NCBI RefSeq assembly: GCF_000186865.1
Contig: NW_008705579.1
Span: 675,740 to 739,739, forward strand
From: Aureococcus anophagefferens
Taxonomy: Eukaryota; Sar; Pelagophyceae; Pelagomonadales; Pelagomonadaceae
Reading direction: 5' to 3'
DNA length: 64,000 nucleotides
Made by a program: the position numbers and the translations under genes. Below are positions 27,033-35,191 of the stretch, piece after piece. A model generated the notes under the pieces. That model did no database searches. It was not told where the DNA came from and saw only the letters and a program-made list of their open reading frames with translations. How positions within the stretch are numbered: position 1 is the first letter of the stretch; each line of letters begins with the position of its first letter.

Positions 27033-27608
27033 CTAGGACCGTCGCCGCGGGGTGTCGTAGTAGTCTTCGGCGAGCTTCCAGCCGAGCTCGGCGAGCTGGT
27101 CCCGCGTGAGGTGGCGCCGCGGCGCCGCGCGGCGCGCCGGCTCGCCCGCGACGAGGAGCTCGTCCATGTCCGCCTCGGCGAGCACGTAGTAGCGGCCCGC
27201 GGCCGCGCCACCCTGCTTGAGGCGGCAGATGCGGTGCGAGCCGTCGAGCATGCGGTAGCGGAGGCCGCAGGGGTTCCGGCCCGTCTCGACGACGACGCCG
27301 GGCAGCTCCGCGGGGCCCCGCGCGTTGCGCCGCGCGTCGGCGGCCTTGCGCCCGCAGATCGCACCGAGCGACTCGTTGCCGGCCTTGGACATGTCCTTGT
27401 GGCACACGTCCTCGAGGGGCAGCGTCACGGGCGCGAGGTCGCGCTCCAGGACGAGCCGGAACATGTCCTCGGTGTAGATGGCGCCGTCGCTCCCGGGACC
27501 CTGGAGGCTCCAGAGCCCGGACGCGCGGTGCCAGGCGTACTGGATCTTCGAGACCTCCGTTATCGCGCGAGCGACGGCGAGCAGCGCGAGGATGGCACCA
27601 TGCTTCAT
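27033..27608 (-). CDS. secreted protein of unknown function
   Basis: 191 aa, intronless. The ATG at 27608 gives a signal peptide (MKHGAILALLAVARA); the frame is open further upstream, but only this start makes a signal. The mature protein has LRYRMLDGSHRICRLKQGG (like ParB/sulfiredoxin-type DGxHR motifs) and YYVLAEADMDELL. The DGSHR pattern occurs in sulfiredoxin/ParB-like nucleotide-binding folds, so an eukaryotic ParB-like secreted or plastid protein is possible. Four Cys are spaced along the chain. Identification is weak. Confidence 0.55.
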   Translation of the reverse strand: MKHGAILALLAVARAITEVSKIQYAWHRASGLWSLQGPGSDGAIYTEDMFRLVLERDLAPVTLPLEDVCHKDMSKAGNESLGAICGRKAADARRNARGPAELPGVVVETGRNPCGLRYRMLDGSHRICRLKQGGAAAGRYYVLAEADMDELLVAGEPARRAAPRRHLTRDQLAELGWKLAEDYYDTPRRRS

Positions 27609-27756
27609 CTTACGTATGCTAGATACGTATGCTTGGGGCTGCGTGCACGGCACCTTCCAATGATGCAGGAAGATTGCAGGAGTTGCATAGCATGGCTACG
27701 ATCCTGGTCGGGCGCTAACGCTGCGTTTCATCGATCGCTGAGGCTCGACGCCCACC
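27609..27756. promoter_or_regulatory. divergent promoter with direct repeat
   Basis: 148 bp between divergent starts. It contains TACGTATGC twice, 12 bp apart, close to the minus-strand start codon. Either a binding site or chance; it is AT-richer than its surroundings. Confidence 0.35.
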
Positions 27757-30587
27757 ATGGGCGCCGCGGCGTCGACGAACGCCAACGCCTTCCTCGCGAG
27801 CGCGGCGCCGGAGGACGGGGCGCTCGCCGCCATCCAGGCCATGGGGGCCATGGAGGACGAGCTGCTCGCGACGCACTACCCCGTGGAGACCGTCGAGGGC
27901 GCGGCGTTCGCGGACTGGGTGCCGCCGGCGCAGGCCTACATGCGGCGCCTCGCCGGCTCCGTCGCGTCGCAGCTCGACGGCTGGAGCAGCCAGAGCGAGC
28001 GGTTCTTCGCGCACCTCGCGCCGTTCTTCCGGTTCCGCGAGGAGGTCGAGAAGAAGTGGGCGGCCCTGAGCAGCGGCAAGGTCGAGGCCGTGCCCGCCGT
28101 GTCGCCCGCCGCGCCGCCGACGCAGGCCGGCGTCGCCGTGCTCGGCGACCTCTACGACCGCGCGCGCGCGCGCGAGGCGCAGTTCGGCGAGCTGCTCAGG
28201 CGCTGCGGCAAGGTGGCCCTGCTCGAGGAGAGCGCCGTGCTCCTGCCGCCGCTCAAGTCCGAGCTCCGGGCCGCGGAGAAGATGAACGACGACTACGCGC
28301 GGCGGCCGCCGCCGCGGTGCCAGTACCTCTGCGACATCCTCCGGGGCACGCTCGTCTGCGACGGCGAGGGCGAGATCGTCGCGTGCTTGACGTACCTCGC
28401 CGCCCACGCGACGGTCAGTGTCCTGCGGCCGAGACGGTTTACGAGAGCTTTCGACCGGGGAAACGATGAAACATCGTCACCGACGCATCCGGTAGGCGAC
28501 GGTGCTGCGCCTGAAGAACCGCTTCGCGACGCCCCACTTCTCCGGCATGCGCGACTGCCTGCTGAACCTCGTCGTCGACGGCTTCGTCTGCGAGGTGCAG
28601 ATCCGCCAGCGGGCCATCCACGCCTTCGCCAAGGAGGCCCAGTCCCACGAGCACTACGAGTTCTTCCGGAGCTACTTCAACGGCTGCGAGGCCGACTCGC
28701 TGACGCGGTGCTTCTCGCTCCTGTCGAACATCCACGAGGGACAGGGGGACGGCGGGGGCGGGGGCCTGCTCGCGAACGTCGAGGCGGAGCTCGCGTCCGC
28801 GGGGCCCGGCGACGCGTTCCGCCTCGAGAACCTCGCGGACTTTTTGGAGAGCATCGTCTGCGAGGGCCGCCTCGCCTTCAAGGTCTGGCACAAGGTGCTC
28901 GAGCTGCTGAGCGCGGCGCTCGTCGGCGGCGGCCTCGACGCGGAGGGCGCGCGGAGCGCTGTCGCGCGCATGGGCCGGGGCATGCTCCACATCTCGCGGC
29001 TCTGCAAGAAGGGCGGCCTCGACGAGCCCGCCGTCGCGACGGCGCTCCTGAGCCTGCGCTTCGCGGGCTCCGTCCTCGCGCTCGACGACGGCCTCATGTG
29101 CTCCGCGCGGTGCTCCCTGGCGGCGTCGTTGGCGTCGCTGGGCAACGTCGCCGCGGCCGTGACGCTCTTGGACGGGGCCATGGCGCTGGCGAAGCTGCGG
29201 ACCGTGTCGAAGCTCGTCGAGGCCCAGGTGTGCCTCTGCTTCGCGGGCGTCGCGACGACGCATCGGGATTCCGCGAGCTTCCGCGGCGATCGCGAGGCCA
29301 ACCGGACGCGGGGCCTCGAGGCCGCGCGGCGGGCGCTGCACCTCCTCGAGGACGGCGCGGGGTCCGCCCACGACAAGGACGCGAACGTCGCCGAGGGCGC
29401 GTCGACGCTCGCGAAGATTCTCGAGACGGAGGCCGCGGAGGAGGCCGAGGCGCTCCACCGAAGGGCGCTCGCGACGCGGGAGCGGGCGCTGGGCACGGCG
29501 CACCACGCCGTCTCCGTGGACCTGAACAACCTCGCGAACTTCCTCGCGGGCCGCGACGACTGCCTCGGCGAGGCCGTCGCGCTCGCGCGGCGCGCGCGCG
29601 ACATCGACGTCGCGAATCTGGGCGGGGACCCGCGCCGAACTCAAATCTTCAACTCGACTTCAATGTGAGCGTACGCGAAAGTTTCGACGCAATCTTTTCG
29701 GCTTTGCTTCGAGGACTCGACGAGAGCAATCGATTCGTCCAAAAATCAGCCGAATCGACTTCGATGTGACCGAGCTAGAGAGTTCTGAAGTTTGGTCGGG
29801 ACCCCCCAAACCAGTGGTTGAATTCGGCACAGGCAAGGACGACACGGTCCTCGCCAAGACCTGGAGCTTCCTCGGCGGCCTGCTCGTGCGCGGCGGCCAC
29901 CTCGAGGAGGCGGAGGAGGCCTACGACGCGGCCGTCGCCGTCAACGAGGCCGCGGTGCGGCTCGCGCGCGCGGGCGCGCCGCTGGACCTCGCGCGGGACC
30001 TGACGAACCGCGCGGTGCTCCTGGCGAAGCGGCCCGCGGCGGGCCAGGACGCCGAGGCGTTGTTGCGGCGCGCGCTCCAGCTGCTCACGTACAAGACGGA
30101 CGCGCCCGCGCCGCTCGCTCGCGTCTCGGACCCCGTGCTCGCGGCGCAGGCGCGCGCGGCGCGGAGCCCGGCCGTGCGCCGCGCGACGGCGGACGCGCTC
30201 GCGGCGCTCGGCGGCGCGCTCATGCGGCGCGGCGCCCACGCGGACGCCGAGGCGTATTTACGGGACGCCGTCGCGAGGACGGCCGACGCGCCCACGGGCG
30301 CGCACTACGGCAACCTCGCGTGCTGCCTCCTGGAGCTCGAGAAGCCCGACGCCGTCGACTACGCCCAGAAGCAGCTCGAGCTCGACGTCGTCGCCTACGG
30401 CGAAAACCACGCGCTCGTGGCCGCGGACGAGGACGCGCTGGCGACGGCGCTGGACCTCTTCGACCGCGTCGACGAGGCGAACGCGCACGGGAAGAAGGCC
30501 CTCGACCTGGCGACGGCGCTCCTCGGCGCGGACCACGCGACGACGCGCGCCTACGCCGAGAGCTGGGGGGCCGAGGAGGGGGGGTAA
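27757..30587 (+). CDS. RelA/SpoT-like domain plus TPR protein
   Basis: Exons 27757..28407, 28496..29621 and 29833..30587 give 843 aa. MGAAAS at the N-terminus fits an N-myristoylation signal. Residues about 195-310 (CQYLCDILRGTLVC, then VLRLKNRFATP, MRDCLLNLVVDGFVCEVQI and HEHYEFFRSYF) resemble the RelA/SpoT-like fold found in many stramenopile proteins. The rest is tetratricopeptide-like, of the kinesin-light-chain type (AEEAEALHRRALATRERALG, SVDLNNLANFLAGR, AEEAYDAAVAVNEAAVRLA). Catalytic residues of a true (p)ppGpp synthetase are not evident to me. One type C and one type A introner interrupt it. Confidence 0.7.
28416..28495 (+). mobile_element. introner type C (80 bp)
   Basis: TSD GCGACGGT is perfect at 28408..28415 and 28496..28503. 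The intron is 28408..28495 (88 nt), GC-AG, phase 0, giving AAHATVLRLKNRF. It starts CAGTGTCCTGCGGCC and ends CATCCGGTAG. Internal blocks CGAGAGCTTTCGACCGGGG and ATCGTCACCGACGC recur in the two other type C copies. No inverted repeats at the ends. Confidence 0.88.
29630..29832 (+). mobile_element. introner type A (203 bp)
   Basis: TSDs GCGGGGAC (29622..29629) and GCAAGGAC (29833..29840), two mismatches. The intron is 29622..29832 (211 nt), GC-AG, phase 1, giving VANLGKDDTVLAK. Both arms carry GCCGAA instead of GTGGAA (CCGCGCCGAACTCAA and, inward from the right, CTGTGCCGAATTCAA). Confidence 0.9.
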
Positions 30588-30756
30588 GGCGGTCGGTGAG
30601 GCGGTCCGACGGGCCGACGCGTCGCGACGGCTCGGGCCGCCATAGGCCTCGCCGTCGGCGCCCGGCGGCGGCGGCCGCCGCGGCCGGGGCTCGGCAGTCG
30701 CGAGCTCGCTGCGCACGGCGCTCTCCGAGTCGAGCCCGACCCTCGTGCCGCAGATC

Positions 30757-32143
30757 ATGGCGCCGGGCCTCGCGAAAGTGGCGCCCGACCTCCCGAAAGA
30801 TGGCCTGCGCGCCGTGCTCGGCTTCCTCGGGGACGACTGGGACTGGAAGACGGTCGGGCGCGCCAGCCTCGTGTCCAAGACCTGGAAGACGACGATCGCC
30901 GCCATGGAGTCCTCCATCTGGCAGGCGGCGCTCCGCGCGCGCTGGCACGGCTACCGCGCGTCGCGCGTCGCGGGCCCCCACGTGGTCGACGCGGAGGCGC
31001 TCGCGACGTGCAAGTCGATCGCGGGCCTGGTCGTCGCGCCGCGCCGCGTCCATGACGACAGTGTCACGGACCCCGGGGGCACCATCGACGCGCGCGATGA
31101 TACTCGCGTCGTCGCCATCGGTGGGCTGCTCAAGCGCAACGTCGACGTTCCGACGCTCGCGAGCATCCTCGTCGGGGTCCGCAAGCGCAAGATCGCCCGC
31201 ATGAACGCGCACTGGGCGCGCCTGCGGGCGTCCGGCCGGTCGAGCGCCCGCATCCAAGGCGAGTACGTGATTGACGAGCGCTTCGACGGCCCGCGCCTCG
31301 AAGCTGAAGCCGCGCTCAAGTTCATCGAGGGCCTCATTAAGCGTCCGGGCGTCTCTTTCGGCGGTCGAATCCGCATTCCGGTCGGCAAAGGCGTCGAGTG
31401 GGGACCGTCGTGCACCGGATGCAAGAAAGAGTGCCTGGGCGAAAGCTACTTCTATCGGGCTAGCGCCCTGGACATTCCCGAGGGTCTCTGTCCCGAATGC
31501 GCCGATCCCGAGTTCAAAGAGCGCGCGGTGAAGCAGTTCCTGGAGGTCGGAAAGGCGTACCCCCCTCACGCGGATAAGTTCATCGTCGGAGGTGAGGCCA
31601 AGGAGCTCCTGCGCAAGATTTTGCATGATGTCTGCGGTGGTGACGAATTCATGCGCATGGAAGATACCGCGTCTCTCGTGGATTTCTATCGCGATCACCC
31701 CGAAATGCAGTATTACGGCATCGACCGCGACATGTTGCGGGGCGTCTTTCTCGACCCAAGCTTTGCTTCCGATGACCAAGGCCTCACGGAAGCGCTGCGG
31801 GAGAAAATGGCGTCATGGTCGATTTTCACGGCTCCCCGTGGCCGAGCGAGCGAGATGTACAACGTTTCCAATCGCCACAATCGCGATGAGTGCCCGCCTG
31901 AGATGCCGACGACTGAGTTCTTCCCCGGCATTCAATTCAACGGAGATCCTGTGGGCTGGGGCGATATCTTCCTCGCTCTGGAGCACGACCTCGACACGTC
32001 TTCCGATTTCGGCGATCTTTTCCAATACCCCGTCAAGTCCATCGTCGTCCTCGCGCGGCGCGCCGGGCGCCCGACTTGGCCCTACAAGCCGGGTGACCCG
32101 GGCTACTACGAGAACGACGGCGACTACGAGGCTCGCTTCTTAA
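30757..32143 (+). CDS. F-box-like protein in lower-GC DNA, 3' end unresolved
   Basis: The ATG at 30757 opens a likely F-box (LPKDGLRAVLGFLGDDWDWK, then VGRASLVSKTWKTTI). About 400 further residues include two CxxC pairs (CTGCKKEC, CPECA) and a C-terminal stretch resembling SMI1/KNR4-type ligand domains (FFPGIQFNGDPVGWGDIFLAL). The frame stays coding-like to about 32140, then runs on antisense to the next gene. In the +1 frame a TAA lies at 32141..32143, overlapping that gene's own stop, so an indel near the end is likely. From about 31270 to 32040 the sequence is clearly less GC-rich than its neighbours and has no introner. An SCF ubiquitin-ligase adaptor is one possible role. Confidence 0.6.
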
Positions 32144-33363
32144 GCCTCCTTCGCCACCACGAGGCTCATGGTCTCGGACTGCTCGAGGCGCGCGAGGAGC
32201 GCGTCGCCGAGCGCGCCGACGGGCGTCGTGAAGCCCGCCTTGAGGCCGCCCGCCGCCGCGGCCTCGACCGTGGCCAGCGCGACCTCGCCGCAGAGCGCGG
32301 CCGTCGCGACGATGCCCGCGTCGCCCCGCACGCGCAGCGTCGCCGTCGCCGACGCGCCCGCGGCGCCGTGGCCCGTCGTCGCGACGACGACCGTCGGCGC
32401 GCGCGACCCGCCGTAGGACCGGGCCTCGAGGAGCCGCCGCGCGGCGCGCTCCACCGGCGGCGCCCGCACGAGGACCGCCAGCACGAGGAACGCGGGCGTG
32501 GCGACGAACAAAAACGCGACGAAGGCGTAATACAACAGCGCGCCCTTGCCCGTGAGGAGCGACCGCGCGCCGGGGAGGACCATGCGGTCCTTGAAGCGGA
32601 ACGCGTCCAGCACGTAGCCGTTGTCGTGGCCCGAGCGGTGCACGACGGGGATCTGGATCGCGCCCATGAAGTTGGGCACCGTGAAGCAGTCGAGCGTCGA
32701 GGAAAACGACGGCAGGCCCCAGTAGACCAGATCGCGGAGCGCCGCGGCGCGGCAGCCCTCGCCCAGGCCCATGTACGCGTGCCAGCCGCGCGCGGCGCGG
32801 AGCGGGTCGCCGAGCAATCCCAAAACCGTCAAAATCGTGCCCCGGGGCCCGCCGGCCTCGAGGCCGTAGTCGACGACGGACTCCGCCGCCGCGAGGGGCT
32901 CGCCGATGGCGCGCGAGACCGCGAAGACCGTCGCCTCGTCGGGGACGCAGTCGTAGCCGCCGAACGACGCGAGGCAGGACGCCGTCGCCGCGCCGGCGAA
33001 CTTCGTCGCCATCTCCGCGACCCAGTGGACCTCGCCCGTGACGTCCAGGTAGTGCGTCCCGTGGTCGACGCACGCTCGCACCACGGCCTCGCCGAGGAGC
33101 GCGTACGGGCCCGCGGCGGACACGACGAGGTCGCAGCTCTTCGCCATCGCGTCCATGGACGCCGCGTCGCCGACGTCCGCGACGACGAGCGGCACGCGCG
33201 CGAGGGCCGCGTCCGAGGCCCGCAGCGCCTCGAGCTTCTTCACGTTCCGCCCCGCGAGCGCCCAGGTCGTCCCGCCCGCGTGCTTGCCGAAGAAGGCCGC
33301 GACGGCGCGCCCGGCGTCGCCCGTGCAGCCGAAGAGCACGAGGTCGTAGGGAAGCTTGGCCAT
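32140..33363 (-). CDS. saccharopine-dehydrogenase-like oxidoreductase
   Basis: 407 aa, intronless, from the ATG at 33363. The N-terminus has a Rossmann motif (DLVLFGCTGDAGRAVAAFF) and ALAGRNVKKL. Then come VVSAAGPYALLGEAVVRAC and GTHYLDVTGE, and later GGYDCVPDE. These are hallmarks of the SCCPDH/trans-acting enoyl reductase branch rather than of true lysine-pathway saccharopine dehydrogenase. A hydrophobic segment (LYYAFVAFLFVATPAFLVLAVLV) in the C-terminal half fits the lipid-droplet/membrane association of SCCPDH. Cofactor NAD(P) inferred; substrate unknown. Confidence 0.82.
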   Translation of the reverse strand: MAKLPYDLVLFGCTGDAGRAVAAFFGKHAGGTTWALAGRNVKKLEALRASDAALARVPLVVADVGDAASMDAMAKSCDLVVSAAGPYALLGEAVVRACVDHGTHYLDVTGEVHWVAEMATKFAGAATASCLASFGGYDCVPDEATVFAVSRAIGEPLAAAESVVDYGLEAGGPRGTILTVLGLLGDPLRAARGWHAYMGLGEGCRAAALRDLVYWGLPSFSSTLDCFTVPNFMGAIQIPVVHRSGHDNGYVLDAFRFKDRMVLPGARSLLTGKGALLYYAFVAFLFVATPAFLVLAVLVRAPPVERAARRLLEARSYGGSRAPTVVVATTGHGAAGASATATLRVRGDAGIVATAALCGEVALATVEAAAAGGLKAGFTTPVGALGDALLARLEQSETMSLVVAKEA

Positions 33364-33495
33364 CGTGTGCTGCCCTGGCTGCGAGATTTGCTGCGAGAGC
33401 GATTGAGGTCGGTGTTGATGATCACTTGCCGCAGCTCCCACACAGACAGCATGCGCAGCATCGCGTGAGTCCTCCGCGCTTACAGCAGGTCCAGC

Positions 33496-34230
33496 ATGAG
33501 ACGGTCCAGCCTCCTCCTCGCAACGCTCGCAGCCCACGCGCTGCACCTCCACGCGCTCGAGGCGCGGTCCTTCGTGCGGCGCCAGGGCCACTGCACGAAG
33601 CGCCAGCGACGGGCGCTGCGCGAGCTCTGGCCGGCCTACGGCGTCGACGTGCCCTGGAATCGCACCATCGACGACGTCCACGCGCTCTACGGCGCGCCCC
33701 GCGCGCGCGCGGTGCTGGACATCGGCTTCGGCCACGGCGACTCGCTCGCGGGCATGGCGGCCGCGCGACCGAACGACGCGTTCTTCGGCGTCGAGGTGCA
33801 CCGGCCCGGCGTGGGCTCGGCGCTGTTGCGCTGCGAAGAACGGGAACTTTCCAACGTGCGCGTGGCGCGCATCGACGCGTTCACGCTCCTGCGCGACCAT
33901 TTGGCGCCGCGCGGCGGCCACTTCGACGAGTGCTGCGTCTTCTTCCCGGACCCCTGGTTCAAGGAGAAGGACGAGCATCGGCGCTTGATCCGCCCGGCGA
34001 TGCTCGACCTCCTCGCGGTGCACCTCAAGCCGGGCGGGCACCTCCACGTCGCGACGGACGTCGACGGCTACGCGCGCCACGTCGAGGCGACGCTCGCCGC
34101 GGACGACCGCTTCGTCGAGGCCCGCCGCGCGACGGACGCGCGGCCCGACTGGCGGCCGGAGACGCAGTACGAGCGCCGCGGCGCGGCGCGCGGCCACGCA
34201 ATCACGGACCTGACCTTCGCGCTCCGATAA
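33496..34230 (+). CDS. tRNA (guanine-N7-)-methyltransferase, TrmB family, organellar
   Basis: TrmB/METTL1 family enzyme that makes m7G46 in tRNA. 244 aa, intronless, from the ATG at 33496. A hydrophobic leader (LLLATLAAHALHLHAL) suggests plastid import through the ER route. The core shows motif I (VLDIGFGHGDSLAGMA), FFGVEVHRPGV, then FPDPWFKEKDEHRRLI (the TrmB signature PDPWxKxxHxxRR) and LKPGGHLHVATDVDGY, with a TxYE-like ETQYERRG at the end. The leader implies modification of organelle tRNAs. Confidence 0.87.
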   Translation: MRRSSLLLATLAAHALHLHALEARSFVRRQGHCTKRQRRALRELWPAYGVDVPWNRTIDDVHALYGAPRARAVLDIGFGHGDSLAGMAAARPNDAFFGVEVHRPGVGSALLRCEERELSNVRVARIDAFTLLRDHLAPRGGHFDECCVFFPDPWFKEKDEHRRLIRPAMLDLLAVHLKPGGHLHVATDVDGYARHVEATLAADDRFVEARRATDARPDWRPETQYERRGAARGHAITDLTFALR

Positions 34231-34268
34231 CACGGCCTGTCGCGCTCCGATAATGACGCGCGCGGCCC

Positions 34269-35039
34269 CTACGCGTCGCCGTCCTCGAGCTCGATGGCGA
34301 GCTTGTCCCGCTCGTAGCCGAACTCGAGTTCCAGAGCGCGGCGCTTCGCCTCGTAGAGCCGCTCGACCTCCGCGAGGCGCGCGGACTTCGTCGACGTCGC
34401 GGCCGCGGGCGGCGCGGCGACGGCCGTCGCGGCCGCCGGGGCCTCGGCGGCGACGGCCGAGGCCTGGGACGCCGCCGCCGGCGCCGCCGCGGCCTCGTCG
34501 GCGAGGATCTTCGCGTTCCAGTCGTCGACGTCGAGCATCGGGCTCGCGGGCGGCTCGGACAGCGGGTCGTAGGTCTCGTCCGCGCCCGAGTTGAAGTTCG
34601 AGTAGTCGTTCTGGTAGCGGCTGCTGCGGAAGTTGAAGGCCTCCTGGAGCTCCTGGGCCGCCGCCTGGATCTCCTTGACCTCCTTGAAGTCGAGCTCGTC
34701 GTTGAACGTGCTCTGCCACTCGGCCGCCGAGTCCGTCACGTAGGTCCGCACCTGGGCGACGACCTTGCCGATCTCCTTGGACAGCTTGAAGAGCTCCTCG
34801 GGCCCCAGGAGGAAGTAGCCCACGGCGGCGACGACGAGCACCTCGGGCGTGCCGACGCCGAGGACGCCGCCCTGGTAGAACGCCAGCGGGCCCGTGCGCC
34901 GCGGCGGCCGCGCGGGCGCCGCGACGCCTGGTCGTCGCCGCGACGCGGGGCGCGCGGCGGCGCGCCGGGCGGGGGCGTGGAAGCCGTCGGCGCCGAGGAG
35001 CGCGGCAACGCAGAGCAGCAAGCGAAGACAGCTCGTCAT
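34269..35039 (-). CDS. plastid Tat translocase TatA/B-type protein (Hcf106/Tha4-like)
   Basis: Component of the thylakoid twin-arginine translocase. 256 aa, intronless, from the ATG at 35039. The ER signal MTSCLRLLLCVAALLGADG is followed by FHAPARRAAARPASRRRPG: cleavage before Phe plus a basic transit part, the classic stramenopile plastid presequence. The TatA/B core is GVGTPEVLVVAAVGYFLLGPEELFKLSKEIGKVV: a short TM, the hinge G/P and an amphipathic helix. The long Ala-rich, charged C-terminal tail favours TatB/Hcf106 over TatA/Tha4. Good evidence for a secondary plastid. Confidence 0.85.
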   Translation of the reverse strand: MTSCLRLLLCVAALLGADGFHAPARRAAARPASRRRPGVAAPARPPRRTGPLAFYQGGVLGVGTPEVLVVAAVGYFLLGPEELFKLSKEIGKVVAQVRTYVTDSAAEWQSTFNDELDFKEVKEIQAAAQELQEAFNFRSSRYQNDYSNFNSGADETYDPLSEPPASPMLDVDDWNAKILADEAAAAPAAASQASAVAAEAPAAATAVAAPPAAATSTKSARLAEVERLYEAKRRALELEFGYERDKLAIELEDGDA

Positions 35040-35191
35040 CGTGTCGATATGCTTGAGGTTGGGCGGCACTGTCGCGGCACCGCGGAGGCACAGCAAACTT
35101 TCCGTACTCGTCGCAGCTCGAGTAGCGCGCCGCAAAACGTCCGAGCTCTCGGAGCCACTAAGGCTGCCACTGTTTACGAGAGCACCGCGCC

